Shown here piece after piece: positions 53,863-62,686 of a DNA stretch of 64,000 nucleotides; within the stretch, counting starts at the first letter, position 1; each line of letters opens with the position of its first letter. The notes beneath the pieces are model-generated. The model ran no database searches, had not been told where the DNA came from, and worked only from the letters and a program-made list of their open reading frames with translations. Source of the stretch: Gammaproteobacteria bacterium (lineage in GTDB: Bacteria > Pseudomonadota > Gammaproteobacteria > Pseudomonadales > Azotimanducaceae); assembly GCA_021773565.1 (NCBI GenBank), contig JAJFJZ010000028.1, positions 26,548 to 90,547 of the forward strand, given 5' to 3'. The position numbers were made by a program, and so were the translations under genes.

Positions 53863-56277
53863 ATGAATATTATTCAACAATTGCAGATAACGCTGATTGC
53901 TACTCTCGGGTTGATCGCTCTTTCATCAACCAATCCCGCCCTGGCAGCAGAAAATCCCATTGTCACAGACACCAGCCAGTATGAAATTGTGCCGTGCCTG
54001 TTACCCAGTCGCATCCGTAAGCTGGGTAATATGGTGTATCCGGAACGGCGACGGTTAATAGAAACCTCTGCATTGGAGTGTGGCCTGAAAGGCGGCGAGT
54101 TCACCTACTATGACCGTGCGGCGCCTGAAAATGCGGTGGCGTTTTTTATGCCGCTTGCTGAGCAGGGTGATGCAGATGCCCAGGTGAGTTTGGGTGACGT
54201 GTACCAGTACTTATTTACAGAGCCGAACTATGTTGAAGCCGCACGTTGGTATCAGCGTGCTGCCGATGAAAATAACAACTCCGGTTTGATGCGCCTGGCG
54301 CTGCTCTATGAAAAGGGTAATGGAGTGGAGCAGGATGGTCTGCTGGCAACCAATCTGTGGCGCAGGGCTACGGGCGCAGGAGAAGAACTGGTTCTGGCTT
54401 CAGAACTCGAATCCGCGCGTACACAGGCGGATGAGAGAATTGCCCAACTCACCCAACGCCTGAAAGATAAGAATGAGGAAACTGCAAATATACGCCGGCA
54501 ACTGGATGCTGATCGATCGGCGATGGAACAACGCAGGCTTGCTTTGGCGGCGGCTGAAAAACAGGTCAGGGAAGGCGAACAAAAACTCGCTCAATTGGCG
54601 GCGAATGCTGTCGATTCGCAAGAGCTGCTGGATCTTCGAGCGCAGGTAGGCATACAAAAACGCAAGATTGATGACCAGCGCTACAGTCTGGAATCCCTGG
54701 AAGGTGATCTGGGCGTTCGGGAAGCCCAGCTCAGCGCAAACCTTAGACAGGTTGAACTACAAAATAAACGCCTGGAGGAAGAACTTGCATCGGTTTCAAG
54801 CAAAGCTGATCAGGAACTGCAAAAAGCGCTGGCTGAACTTGAATCCAGGGATTCGGAAATTGCCGGAATTAAAAATGAACTTGCACTGGCGCGTGCAACG
54901 CTTGAAGGATCGGGTCAGCAATATACCCGGTTAATGGCCGAGCTGGAAAAAACCAGTGCCGATGCCGAATCAAACAAAAACGCGACGCGCGCATTACAGA
55001 AACTGAAAGACAAGCAGGCTCAGCAGCTGGCTGAAATTAACCAGCAGCGACAGCAAATTGCATCCTTGGAACAAAACATGAATCAGGCTCTGGCGCGATC
55101 AAACGCGTTGCGAAAGGAGCTTGATCAACAGGTACATCAAACACAGGAAGTGGAAGCGCGTTTTGCGCAAACAGAGGCGGAACTTAACAGAAATCTCGGG
55201 CTAATGGGGGCACTGTCCAGGGAGCTGGAAACAGCTAACATAAGTGTGCAGTCTCTGCGGGACGAGCGCATGCTGATTAGCCAACAGCTCGCCCAGGCTA
55301 AAATCAATGCCGCTGATCGCGCCAGACTGACGGCAAGCGGCGATGAAAAAGACAGTCTTTTGGCGGCGCGTGAAAGCACCATAGAAGATCTTAAATCCCA
55401 GCTTGAAACGCTCAAGGCACTTCAGCTGGATATTAAAAGTGATCAAACGACACTCGTTGCCATGCGCTCTCCAGATACCCCGGATCGCTTGCCGGATACC
55501 TCCAGAATCAGCTTGCCGCGCAAATTGAAAATCGGTAAATATTATGCCCTGGTGATTGGCAATAACGACTACGAATACCTCAATGATCTGCAAAACGCGC
55601 ACAGTGATGCGCGCTCAGTACATGAGTTATTGCAAAATAACTATAACTTCAAATCCACGCTGATGCTGGATGTAACCAAGAAGCAACTTTATGAAGCTGC
55701 GATTGAGTTAAGCAAAGAATTGCAACCTGAAGACCTGGTGCTGTTTTATTACGCTGGCCATGGCTATGAGGGAGATAATGAGAGTTTCTGGCTGCCAGTG
55801 GAAACCGGTAACGATAGAATCTCCTTCCAGAGTCAGGGTGTGTCCAGCTCAACGGTAAGTAAGTGGATCAAGGTGATGCCTGCAAACCACGTTCTGATTA
55901 TTGCAGATTCGTGTTATTCGGGTAGCGGAATTGAGCCTACAGGAGGGTTCAAGGTTAAGGTAAACGACCTTGAAAAACAGTTGCCGTTTTTTATGGCTAG
56001 CAGGTCGCGCACCATGCTTACCTCAGGTGGATTAGCGCCAGTAATGGACGGAGATGGCGAGGGCGGAGATCACTCCGTATTTACCGCAGAGCTGTTACGT
56101 TTGCTTGAGGAAAATAAAGGTGTTTTACCCGGAGAATCCATGCTCAGTTACCTGGTTGAGCGGATAAAATTTAATCATGCTGGAATTCAGGTAAACCAGA
56201 CACCGCAGTTTGGCATGATTCAAAATGCTGGTCACGAAACGGGCCAGTTTGTATTTTTACATCGAAACATACAGTAA
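53863..56277 (+). CDS. Exported caspase-family (C14) protein with CLLP module, Sel1 repeats and coiled coil
   Basis: 804 residues from the ATG at 53863; earlier in-frame ATGs (53779, 53842) would lengthen the leader. Signal peptide about 1-28. A small module with CLLPSRIRKLG and C-L-GGE (about 41-86) is followed by Sel1-like repeats (87-175), a long coiled coil (175-520) and a caspase domain (about 550-800). The dyad is His633 (YAGHGYEG) and Cys684 (ADSCYSGSG). It should cleave proteins in the periplasm, like bacterial metacaspase relatives. It is related to the caspase gene at 60992. Confidence 0.88.
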   Translation: MNIIQQLQITLIATLGLIALSSTNPALAAENPIVTDTSQYEIVPCLLPSRIRKLGNMVYPERRRLIETSALECGLKGGEFTYYDRAAPENAVAFFMPLAEQGDADAQVSLGDVYQYLFTEPNYVEAARWYQRAADENNNSGLMRLALLYEKGNGVEQDGLLATNLWRRATGAGEELVLASELESARTQADERIAQLTQRLKDKNEETANIRRQLDADRSAMEQRRLALAAAEKQVREGEQKLAQLAANAVDSQELLDLRAQVGIQKRKIDDQRYSLESLEGDLGVREAQLSANLRQVELQNKRLEEELASVSSKADQELQKALAELESRDSEIAGIKNELALARATLEGSGQQYTRLMAELEKTSADAESNKNATRALQKLKDKQAQQLAEINQQRQQIASLEQNMNQALARSNALRKELDQQVHQTQEVEARFAQTEAELNRNLGLMGALSRELETANISVQSLRDERMLISQQLAQAKINAADRARLTASGDEKDSLLAARESTIEDLKSQLETLKALQLDIKSDQTTLVAMRSPDTPDRLPDTSRISLPRKLKIGKYYALVIGNNDYEYLNDLQNAHSDARSVHELLQNNYNFKSTLMLDVTKKQLYEAAIELSKELQPEDLVLFYYAGHGYEGDNESFWLPVETGNDRISFQSQGVSSSTVSKWIKVMPANHVLIIADSCYSGSGIEPTGGFKVKVNDLEKQLPFFMASRSRTMLTSGGLAPVMDGDGEGGDHSVFTAELLRLLEENKGVLPGESMLSYLVERIKFNHAGIQVNQTPQFGMIQNAGHETGQFVFLHRNIQ

Positions 56278-56388
56278 GGAATTCGCGATATCATTGTTCT
56301 GGTAGAGAGCGAGGATATTTTTGCCGCAGTTGTCGAAGCACAGGCTCGTCAACACGCAACAACCTGACCTAAGAAGAAGGATTCAACT

Positions 56389-58029
56389 ATGAAAGCCTCA
56401 GACCTGTTCGTTAAATGCCTTGAAGAAGAAGGGGTGGAATTTATCTATGGAGTGCCGGGGGAAGAAAACCTCGACATGCTCGAGTCGATGCGAACTTCCA
56501 GTATAAAGCTGGTTTTGACCCGCCATGAGCAGGCAGCGGGGTTTATGGCGACGACCTATGGTCGATTAACCGGTAAACCCGGTGTGTGTATGGCAACCCT
56601 TGGACCAGGTGCCACCAATTTTGTAACTGCCGCGGCCTATGCGCAACTAGGTGCCATGCCCATGGTAATGGTTACCGGTCAAAAACCGGTAAAAACCAGC
56701 AAGCAGGGCGCCTTCCAGATACTGGATGTTGTCAGCATGATGAAGCCAATTACCAAATTCACACATCAGCTGGTAAGTGGTGGGAATATTCCTAACAAGG
56801 TCAGGGAAGCTTTCCGACTGGCTCAGGAAGAACGCCCCGGGGCAGTTCACCTTGAGCTTCCTGAAGATATTTGTGAAGAAGAAGTTGATCTGCAGCCATT
56901 CAAGGCCAGTCAACAACGCCGGCCCATAGCGGAAGATAAAAGTATTTATGCTGCGGTAAATAAAATTGAATCTGCCAAAAAACCATTGTTACTAATTGGT
57001 GCGGGTGCCAACCGTAAAATGACTGGCAAAATGTTAACCGCGATGGTCGACAAACTTGGTATCCCCTTTTGCACCACGCAGATGGGTAAAGGCGTCGTTG
57101 ATGAAAGCCGACCCGAATTTATTGGTAATACCGCGCTTTCGGCTAACGATTTTGTTCACCGCGCTATTAATGATGCCGATGTAATTATCAACGTTGGTCA
57201 TGATGTGATTGAAAAACCACCTTTTTTCATGACGGATCATGATGTTGAAGTGATTCACATGGGATTTAAATCTGCTGAGGTAGACCCCGTGTATTTCCCC
57301 CAAATGGAAGTTGTTGGGGATATCGCCAATGCGATATGGCGTATGACCGAAAAGATCACTCCGCAGGATAGCTGGGATTTTAGCTTTTTCCACCACGTGC
57401 GCGATCAATTGACGGCACAGATAGCCGAAGGTACCGATGATGATCGCTTCCCGATTTATCCACAGCGCCTGGTTAAGGATGTGCGTAGTGTGATGCACCG
57501 GGATGGAATCATCGCGTTGGATAATGGTGTGTATAAAATATGGTTTGCACGCAATTATATGGCCGAGGAGCCAAATACCGTACTGCTGGATAACGCATTG
57601 GCTACCATGGGCGCCGGTATGCCCTCGGCAATGGCAGCGCGATTTGTTTATCCGGAGCGCCGGGTGATGGCCATATGTGGTGACGGTGGGTTTATGATGA
57701 ATTCCCAGGAAATGGAAACTGCGGTACGGATGAAGATGAACCTGGTTATCCTGATATTACGCGATGATGCTTACGGTATGATCAAATGGAAACAACTCAA
57801 TTATGGTTTTCCGAATTTTGGGCTCGATTACGGAAACCCTGATTTCGTCAAATACGCGGAAGCCTATGGTGCTAACGGGCATCGGGTGGAGTCTGCCGAG
57901 GGCCTGGTGCCATTGCTGGAACATTGTCATTCAACCCCGGGCGTACATCTGATCGATTGTCCCATTGATTACAGCGACAACGATCGCATTCTGAATCACG
58001 AGATTCAGAAACGTGCAGCGGCTATTTGA
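56389..58029 (+). CDS. Acetolactate-synthase-type thiamine-diphosphate enzyme
   Basis: 546 residues of the large-subunit acetohydroxyacid synthase/pyruvate oxidase family. The conserved Glu is in TRHEQAAGFMA, the FAD/TPP core in LGPGATNF, and the TPP motif GDGGFMMNSQEMETA ends in RDDAYG rather than the NN of many members. It condenses or decarboxylates 2-oxo acids. No small regulatory subunit follows, so a catabolic AlsS-type role or another carboligation is more likely than branched-chain synthesis. It is followed directly by an aldehyde dehydrogenase. Confidence 0.88.
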   Translation: MKASDLFVKCLEEEGVEFIYGVPGEENLDMLESMRTSSIKLVLTRHEQAAGFMATTYGRLTGKPGVCMATLGPGATNFVTAAAYAQLGAMPMVMVTGQKPVKTSKQGAFQILDVVSMMKPITKFTHQLVSGGNIPNKVREAFRLAQEERPGAVHLELPEDICEEEVDLQPFKASQQRRPIAEDKSIYAAVNKIESAKKPLLLIGAGANRKMTGKMLTAMVDKLGIPFCTTQMGKGVVDESRPEFIGNTALSANDFVHRAINDADVIINVGHDVIEKPPFFMTDHDVEVIHMGFKSAEVDPVYFPQMEVVGDIANAIWRMTEKITPQDSWDFSFFHHVRDQLTAQIAEGTDDDRFPIYPQRLVKDVRSVMHRDGIIALDNGVYKIWFARNYMAEEPNTVLLDNALATMGAGMPSAMAARFVYPERRVMAICGDGGFMMNSQEMETAVRMKMNLVILILRDDAYGMIKWKQLNYGFPNFGLDYGNPDFVKYAEAYGANGHRVESAEGLVPLLEHCHSTPGVHLIDCPIDYSDNDRILNHEIQKRAAAI

Positions 58030-58039
58030 GGATACTTGC

Positions 58040-59473
58040 ATGCTACAGAAAGCTTACCCCTACTATCTGGCCAACAAGGCGGTGTATGCGAATCAGGAAC
58101 TCAAGGTAGTCGATAAATACAGTGGTGAAATCGCCACTGTAGTAGCGCTTGCAGATGAACAGACGATTGATGCTGCCATCGGCGCAGCAGAAGCCTCGTT
58201 CGAGGCCATGCGCAAGATGCCGGCTTACCATCGCCAGGCGATCCTTGAGCACTGCGTGCAAAGATTCAGGGAACGCTTTGATGAATTCGCATATTCCCTG
58301 TGTGTTGAGGCGGGAAAACCTATAGCGGATGCACGCGGTGAGGTGGAGCGGCTTATCGATACCTTCAAGATTGCTGCAGAGGAATCGGTACGTATCAACG
58401 GCGAGGTGATGAACCTGGAGATATCACCACGGGCCAAAGGTTATTCGTCGATGTGGAAGCGTGTGCCCATAGGGCCATGTTCCTTTATTTCCCCCTTTAA
58501 TTTTCCCCTGAATCTGGCTGCCCATAAAATAGCACCCGCACTGGCGATTGGTTGTCCCTTCGTTATGAAGCCGGCAAGCCTGACACCCATTGGGGCGTTG
58601 TTGATCGGGGAAGTAATGGCGGAGACCGATCTTCCGGAAGGTGCGTTTTCGATATTACCTGCATCGCGTTCCGGAGCAGACCTGTTAACCACCGATGATC
58701 GTCTTAAATTACTGAGTTTTACCGGTTCACCGGACGTAGGTTGGGCACTGAAAGCGCGGGCCGGTAAAAAACCGGTTGTGCTGGAGCTGGGTGGCAATGC
58801 TTCCTGCGTTGTGGATGAAGACGCCGACATTGATGATGCTGTGCAGCGTGTGGTATTTGGTGCCTTTTATCAGTCTGGTCAAAGCTGTATTAGTGTTCAG
58901 CGAATTATGGTGCACGAAAAAATTTATACTGAGTTTCGGGACAAGCTGGTTGAAAAGGTCAGCAATCTGACGATGGGCGATCCCAAGGATGAGAACACTT
59001 TTATCGGCCCGGTCATTTCGGAGAAAGATGCCATACGGCTGGAATCGTGGGTACAGGAAGCCGCTGACGCTGGCGCTACAGTGCTGTGTGGCGGAAAACG
59101 TGATGGCGTAATGATGCAGGCAACGCTGGTGGAGAACCCGCCAGAGGACTGTAAGGTTACGGTCGAGGAGGCCTTTGGCCCCATCGCCGGGATTCGTTCC
59201 TTCAGCGATTTCGATCAGGTGTTAAAGGATATTAACAAGAGCAAGTTTGGTATTCACGCCGGAATATTCACCCGCGATTTATACAAGGCGCAAAAGGCCT
59301 GGAATGAACTGGAGGTAGGCGGGGTAGTGATCGGGGATGTGCCTTCCTTCAGGGTTGATAACATGCCTTATGGTGGTGTTAAAGATAGCGGAATTGGCCG
59401 TGAGGGCATCCGTTTTGCCATTGAAGACATGTCTGAAATTCGCAACCTGGTAATTCGTAATGTGGACGGCTAA
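58040..59473 (+). CDS. NAD(P)-dependent aldehyde dehydrogenase
   Basis: About 477 residues from the ATG at 58040, which has GAGGA overlapping the previous stop. Conserved parts are the FNFPLNL segment, the general-base Glu in VLELGGNA, the nucleophile Cys in QSGQSCISVQRI, and EEAFGPI near the C-terminus. It oxidises an aldehyde to an acid or acyl compound; the upstream TPP enzyme could supply or use the aldehyde. The pair is conserved in layout and is likely one metabolic unit inside the signalling cluster. Confidence 0.92.
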   Translation: MLQKAYPYYLANKAVYANQELKVVDKYSGEIATVVALADEQTIDAAIGAAEASFEAMRKMPAYHRQAILEHCVQRFRERFDEFAYSLCVEAGKPIADARGEVERLIDTFKIAAEESVRINGEVMNLEISPRAKGYSSMWKRVPIGPCSFISPFNFPLNLAAHKIAPALAIGCPFVMKPASLTPIGALLIGEVMAETDLPEGAFSILPASRSGADLLTTDDRLKLLSFTGSPDVGWALKARAGKKPVVLELGGNASCVVDEDADIDDAVQRVVFGAFYQSGQSCISVQRIMVHEKIYTEFRDKLVEKVSNLTMGDPKDENTFIGPVISEKDAIRLESWVQEAADAGATVLCGGKRDGVMMQATLVENPPEDCKVTVEEAFGPIAGIRSFSDFDQVLKDINKSKFGIHAGIFTRDLYKAQKAWNELEVGGVVIGDVPSFRVDNMPYGGVKDSGIGREGIRFAIEDMSEIRNLVIRNVDG

Positions 59474-59517
59474 ACCCGGTAAATTCTCCCTTCTGGTTTA
59501 TCGGGTTAAGTGGAATC

Positions 59518-61014
59518 GTGACTAACGAGAATAAAAACCCTTCAGACCCGGATGCAACTCTCGTGACCCGGCCCGTAAGCGAAGTTGATGATGATGCAAC
59601 CATCGTCGATTCGTCCCGCACTGCCGTGGATGAGGATGCAACCATCGTCGATTCATCCCGCGCTGCCGTGGATGATGATGCAACCATTGTCAACCCAACT
59701 CGGGAATCAGCCGGTGAAGTGCCTTCCCAGTCCTCCGACTCAGAACTTTCCCCCGGCCAGATCATCAAGGATAGATTCATTATCGAATCAATTATCGGAA
59801 GAGGCGGTATGGGCGTTGTATACCGTGCCAAGGATCTGAGAAAGGAGGAAACACGGGATCGTGAGCCCTATGTGGCACTGAAAGTGCTCAGCGATGAATA
59901 TCGACTGGACCCCGCCATGGTGATAGGGCTACAAAGGGAAGCACGTAAGGCACAGACACTTGCACACCCTGCAATAACGACCGTATACGATTTCGACCGG
60001 GAAGGCGAAATGGTGTATATCACCATGGAAATGCTGGAAGGTCAGCCGCTCGATGAGTTCATTGCCGCGCACCCTAATGGCCTGCCCAAAAAAGAGGTCT
60101 TTTTACTGGTTCGGGGCCTGTGCCTTGGACTGGCTTATGCGCATAACAAAAATATTATTCACTCTGATTTTAAACCTGGAAATGTATTTCGCACGTCTGA
60201 AAACCGGGTGAAAATTCTTGATTTTGGTATCGCCAGAGCGGCACCCATGGCCGAGACGGGTGCTTCTTCGGAAACCACCTTTGATGCAGGCGAACTGGGT
60301 GCGCTTACTCCGTCATATGCAGCGCTTGAAATGTGGACCGGCACTGATCCGCACCCCAGTGATGATGTGTACGCGCTTGCGTTAGTCACATATGAATTGT
60401 TGACGGGTCGCCACCCCTTTGATTCATTATCCGCACCCGAGGCAAAGTCTCGCGGAATGAAACCAGCGCCGATTGCGGAGTTAAATCGTCGAGAATGGCG
60501 TGCGCTGCAACATGGGCTTGCGTTTGAGCGTGAAAATCGTACTTCTCATGCCGCTGAGTTTTTGCGGGAAGTCGAAGGTGCACCAAAGCTGCGCATGTTT
60601 CTCAGTGCCACAGCGCTGGCGTTGGTGCTGGCGCTCGGCTATTTGGGGTTTCAGGAGTATCAGAAAGTTGTCGAGCGCCAACCGGAAATAGCATTTCAGA
60701 ATTTGCCAGCAGAGACGCAGGCTTCCTTCAACGCTTTGATGGGAGATGCAGAAAAACTTGAACAGTGGGGTGATATGGCATCCGCACTGGATAAATATAC
60801 GCAGGCCTATCAGATGCATCCGCGCAACGAAATGGCTGTTAATGGAATGGTTCGACTCATTCAATCACTTTTTACGGAAACACTCCGTGGTGGCCGCGCA
60901 GATGAACTGGCTGCACTGGATTCCAATATCGATGCCTTGATGGCGGTGGATGGGTTCCTTGCCAAACACCCTGTACTACTGGAAGTTAAAGATGCAATTG
61001 CTGCAACGCCATAA
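59518..61014 (+). CDS. Membrane-anchored Ser/Thr protein kinase 2 with repeated DATIV motif
   Basis: 498 residues with a GTG start. The N-terminal tail has four threonine motifs: DATLV (12-16), DATIV (26-30), DATIV (40-44) and DATIV (54-58), the last three in near-identical fourteen-residue repeats. The kinase domain (about 88-345) has GRGGMG, Lys122, HSDFKPGN (HSD for HRD) and a normal DFG (235-237). A membrane helix (about 363-383) and a short TPR-like tail follow. The repeated motif resembles FHA-docking threonines. The gene is followed by the second caspase gene. Confidence 0.93.
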   Translation: MTNENKNPSDPDATLVTRPVSEVDDDATIVDSSRTAVDEDATIVDSSRAAVDDDATIVNPTRESAGEVPSQSSDSELSPGQIIKDRFIIESIIGRGGMGVVYRAKDLRKEETRDREPYVALKVLSDEYRLDPAMVIGLQREARKAQTLAHPAITTVYDFDREGEMVYITMEMLEGQPLDEFIAAHPNGLPKKEVFLLVRGLCLGLAYAHNKNIIHSDFKPGNVFRTSENRVKILDFGIARAAPMAETGASSETTFDAGELGALTPSYAALEMWTGTDPHPSDDVYALALVTYELLTGRHPFDSLSAPEAKSRGMKPAPIAELNRREWRALQHGLAFERENRTSHAAEFLREVEGAPKLRMFLSATALALVLALGYLGFQEYQKVVERQPEIAFQNLPAETQASFNALMGDAEKLEQWGDMASALDKYTQAYQMHPRNEMAVNGMVRLIQSLFTETLRGGRADELAALDSNIDALMAVDGFLAKHPVLLEVKDAIAATP

Positions 61015-62650
61015 CATTCTGTATACCAGCGCGTGGCTGCTGGCCATGCTGGCTATTTTCGCAACCGGGGTGGTGCTCGCCGCCATTAGCGACGATAAAG
61101 CCTACGAAGGACAGGTTGCGATTGCAGATTTAACTGTGGTCGATTGTCTGCTTCCCGGCCAGGTACGGCAGTTGGGCAGGCGCACTTTCCTCTCGGCCCG
61201 CCGTCCGACCCGTACTACTTCTGCAGATTGCCGCTTGCGCGGCGGAGAATATGTGGCCTGGGACCGGGCGGACTATAAATCTGCGCTAAAAGTGTGGATG
61301 CCGTCAGCGGAGAGCGGTTCGGCTGACGCGCAAACCAATGTGGGAGAGATTTTTGAACGAGGACTGGGTGGAGATCCCAACTATCCCGCCGCGCTAATCT
61401 GGTATCGAAAGGCGGCCAAACAGGGTAACACCCGTGCGCAATTTAACCTGGGCACAATGTATGAACAGGGACACGGAGTGCCCAAGAGTCAGATTGAAGC
61501 GCTCAATTGGTATCGCCTGGCATGGGGGATCAGCGAAGACAGCGTCATGTTTAGTTCAGCTGTACAGCGCGAACAGGAAGAACTGAGAAATACCCTGCAA
61601 AAACAGCTCACCGAAAAAGAGCAGCAGATGGACGTCCTCAACCGCAGACTGGAAGAGCTGGAGCGGGACAAGGCAGACAGCCAGGCGGGACAGGCAGATT
61701 CACAGGTAGAGGTGAGCACCCTGCGTATTCTGGTTCAGCAGCTGGAACAACAGCGCGATGCCCAGAAGGTGGAGCTGACAGCATTGCCAGCAGCACCTGA
61801 AGAACCATTGACGAGAGAACCTGCATCCCTTCCCGCTACGCAAGAGTCTTTTAGTGCCGGGGGTGCAGAAAAATGGTTTAAAGACGTTAAGCTGGGCCGT
61901 TACTACGCGTTACTGATTGGCAATGCTGTATACAAGGACCTTGAAAATTTACGTACACCTGTGAACGATGTTGCCAGGGCGAAAGAAATTCTGGAAAAGA
62001 AATACGGCTTTAAAGTGTTTGTGGTACAGGATGGCGATAATATTGAAGTGATGCAGGCCATCAATGATATCAACGACCTGCTAGGTGAGGATGACAATCT
62101 GCTGCTTTTTTATGCCGGCCACGGCAGCCGCCTGCAGGTTGGGAACCAGGAAATGGGTTATTGGTTGCCCGCTAACGCTGAAGCTCCACCACGTAATACG
62201 TACTGGGTACCCAATGAATTTGTAACGGGACATTTGTCGCGTCTAAAGGCCAAGCATGTACTGATTGTTGCTGATTCATGTTATGCCGGCCTGTTATCCA
62301 GCGAACCCAGTTTCCTGCTTATTGGAGACAAAATTCCCGAGTATTCCAACCCCGAGTTTATGCGCTTTAAATCGTCCAAGCGGGCGCGTTTGTTATTGTC
62401 GTCAGGTGGCGACAATCCGGTGCTGGATGGTAAGGGCGATGGCCATTCAGTATTTGCCAGGGCCTTTCTGGATGAACTGGAGAATAATACCGGTGTCATG
62501 GCTGCACCGCAGCTGTTCCTGAAAATTAGGGACAAGGTGCGGCTTGCTGCTGCCGAACTGAATTTTGTGCAACAACCCGAGTTCAAAGCAATCAAGTCTG
62601 CGGGTCACGAAGTTGGCGACTTTTTCTTTGTGCCCCGCTCCATTCAGTAA
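60992..62650 (+). CDS. Exported caspase-family (C14) protein with CLLP module and Sel1 repeats
   Basis: About 552 residues from the ATG at 60992, preceded by GGAAG and overlapping the kinase end by 23 bases; the earlier ATG at 60950 is less likely. Signal anchor or peptide about 9-31. The CLLP module (48-93: CLLPGQVRQLG ... C-LRGGEY) matches that of the first caspase. Sel1 repeats (about 100-175), a short coiled coil (185-260) and a caspase domain (about 300-550) follow, with His377 (YAGHGSRL) and Cys430 (ADSCYAGLL). It is coupled to kinase 2. Confidence 0.9.
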   Translation: MQLLQRHNILYTSAWLLAMLAIFATGVVLAAISDDKAYEGQVAIADLTVVDCLLPGQVRQLGRRTFLSARRPTRTTSADCRLRGGEYVAWDRADYKSALKVWMPSAESGSADAQTNVGEIFERGLGGDPNYPAALIWYRKAAKQGNTRAQFNLGTMYEQGHGVPKSQIEALNWYRLAWGISEDSVMFSSAVQREQEELRNTLQKQLTEKEQQMDVLNRRLEELERDKADSQAGQADSQVEVSTLRILVQQLEQQRDAQKVELTALPAAPEEPLTREPASLPATQESFSAGGAEKWFKDVKLGRYYALLIGNAVYKDLENLRTPVNDVARAKEILEKKYGFKVFVVQDGDNIEVMQAINDINDLLGEDDNLLLFYAGHGSRLQVGNQEMGYWLPANAEAPPRNTYWVPNEFVTGHLSRLKAKHVLIVADSCYAGLLSSEPSFLLIGDKIPEYSNPEFMRFKSSKRARLLLSSGGDNPVLDGKGDGHSVFARAFLDELENNTGVMAAPQLFLKIRDKVRLAAAELNFVQQPEFKAIKSAGHEVGDFFFVPRSIQ

Positions 62651-62686
62651 CTATTGCCAACAACTCCGATAAGTCTGTTTTTCATG

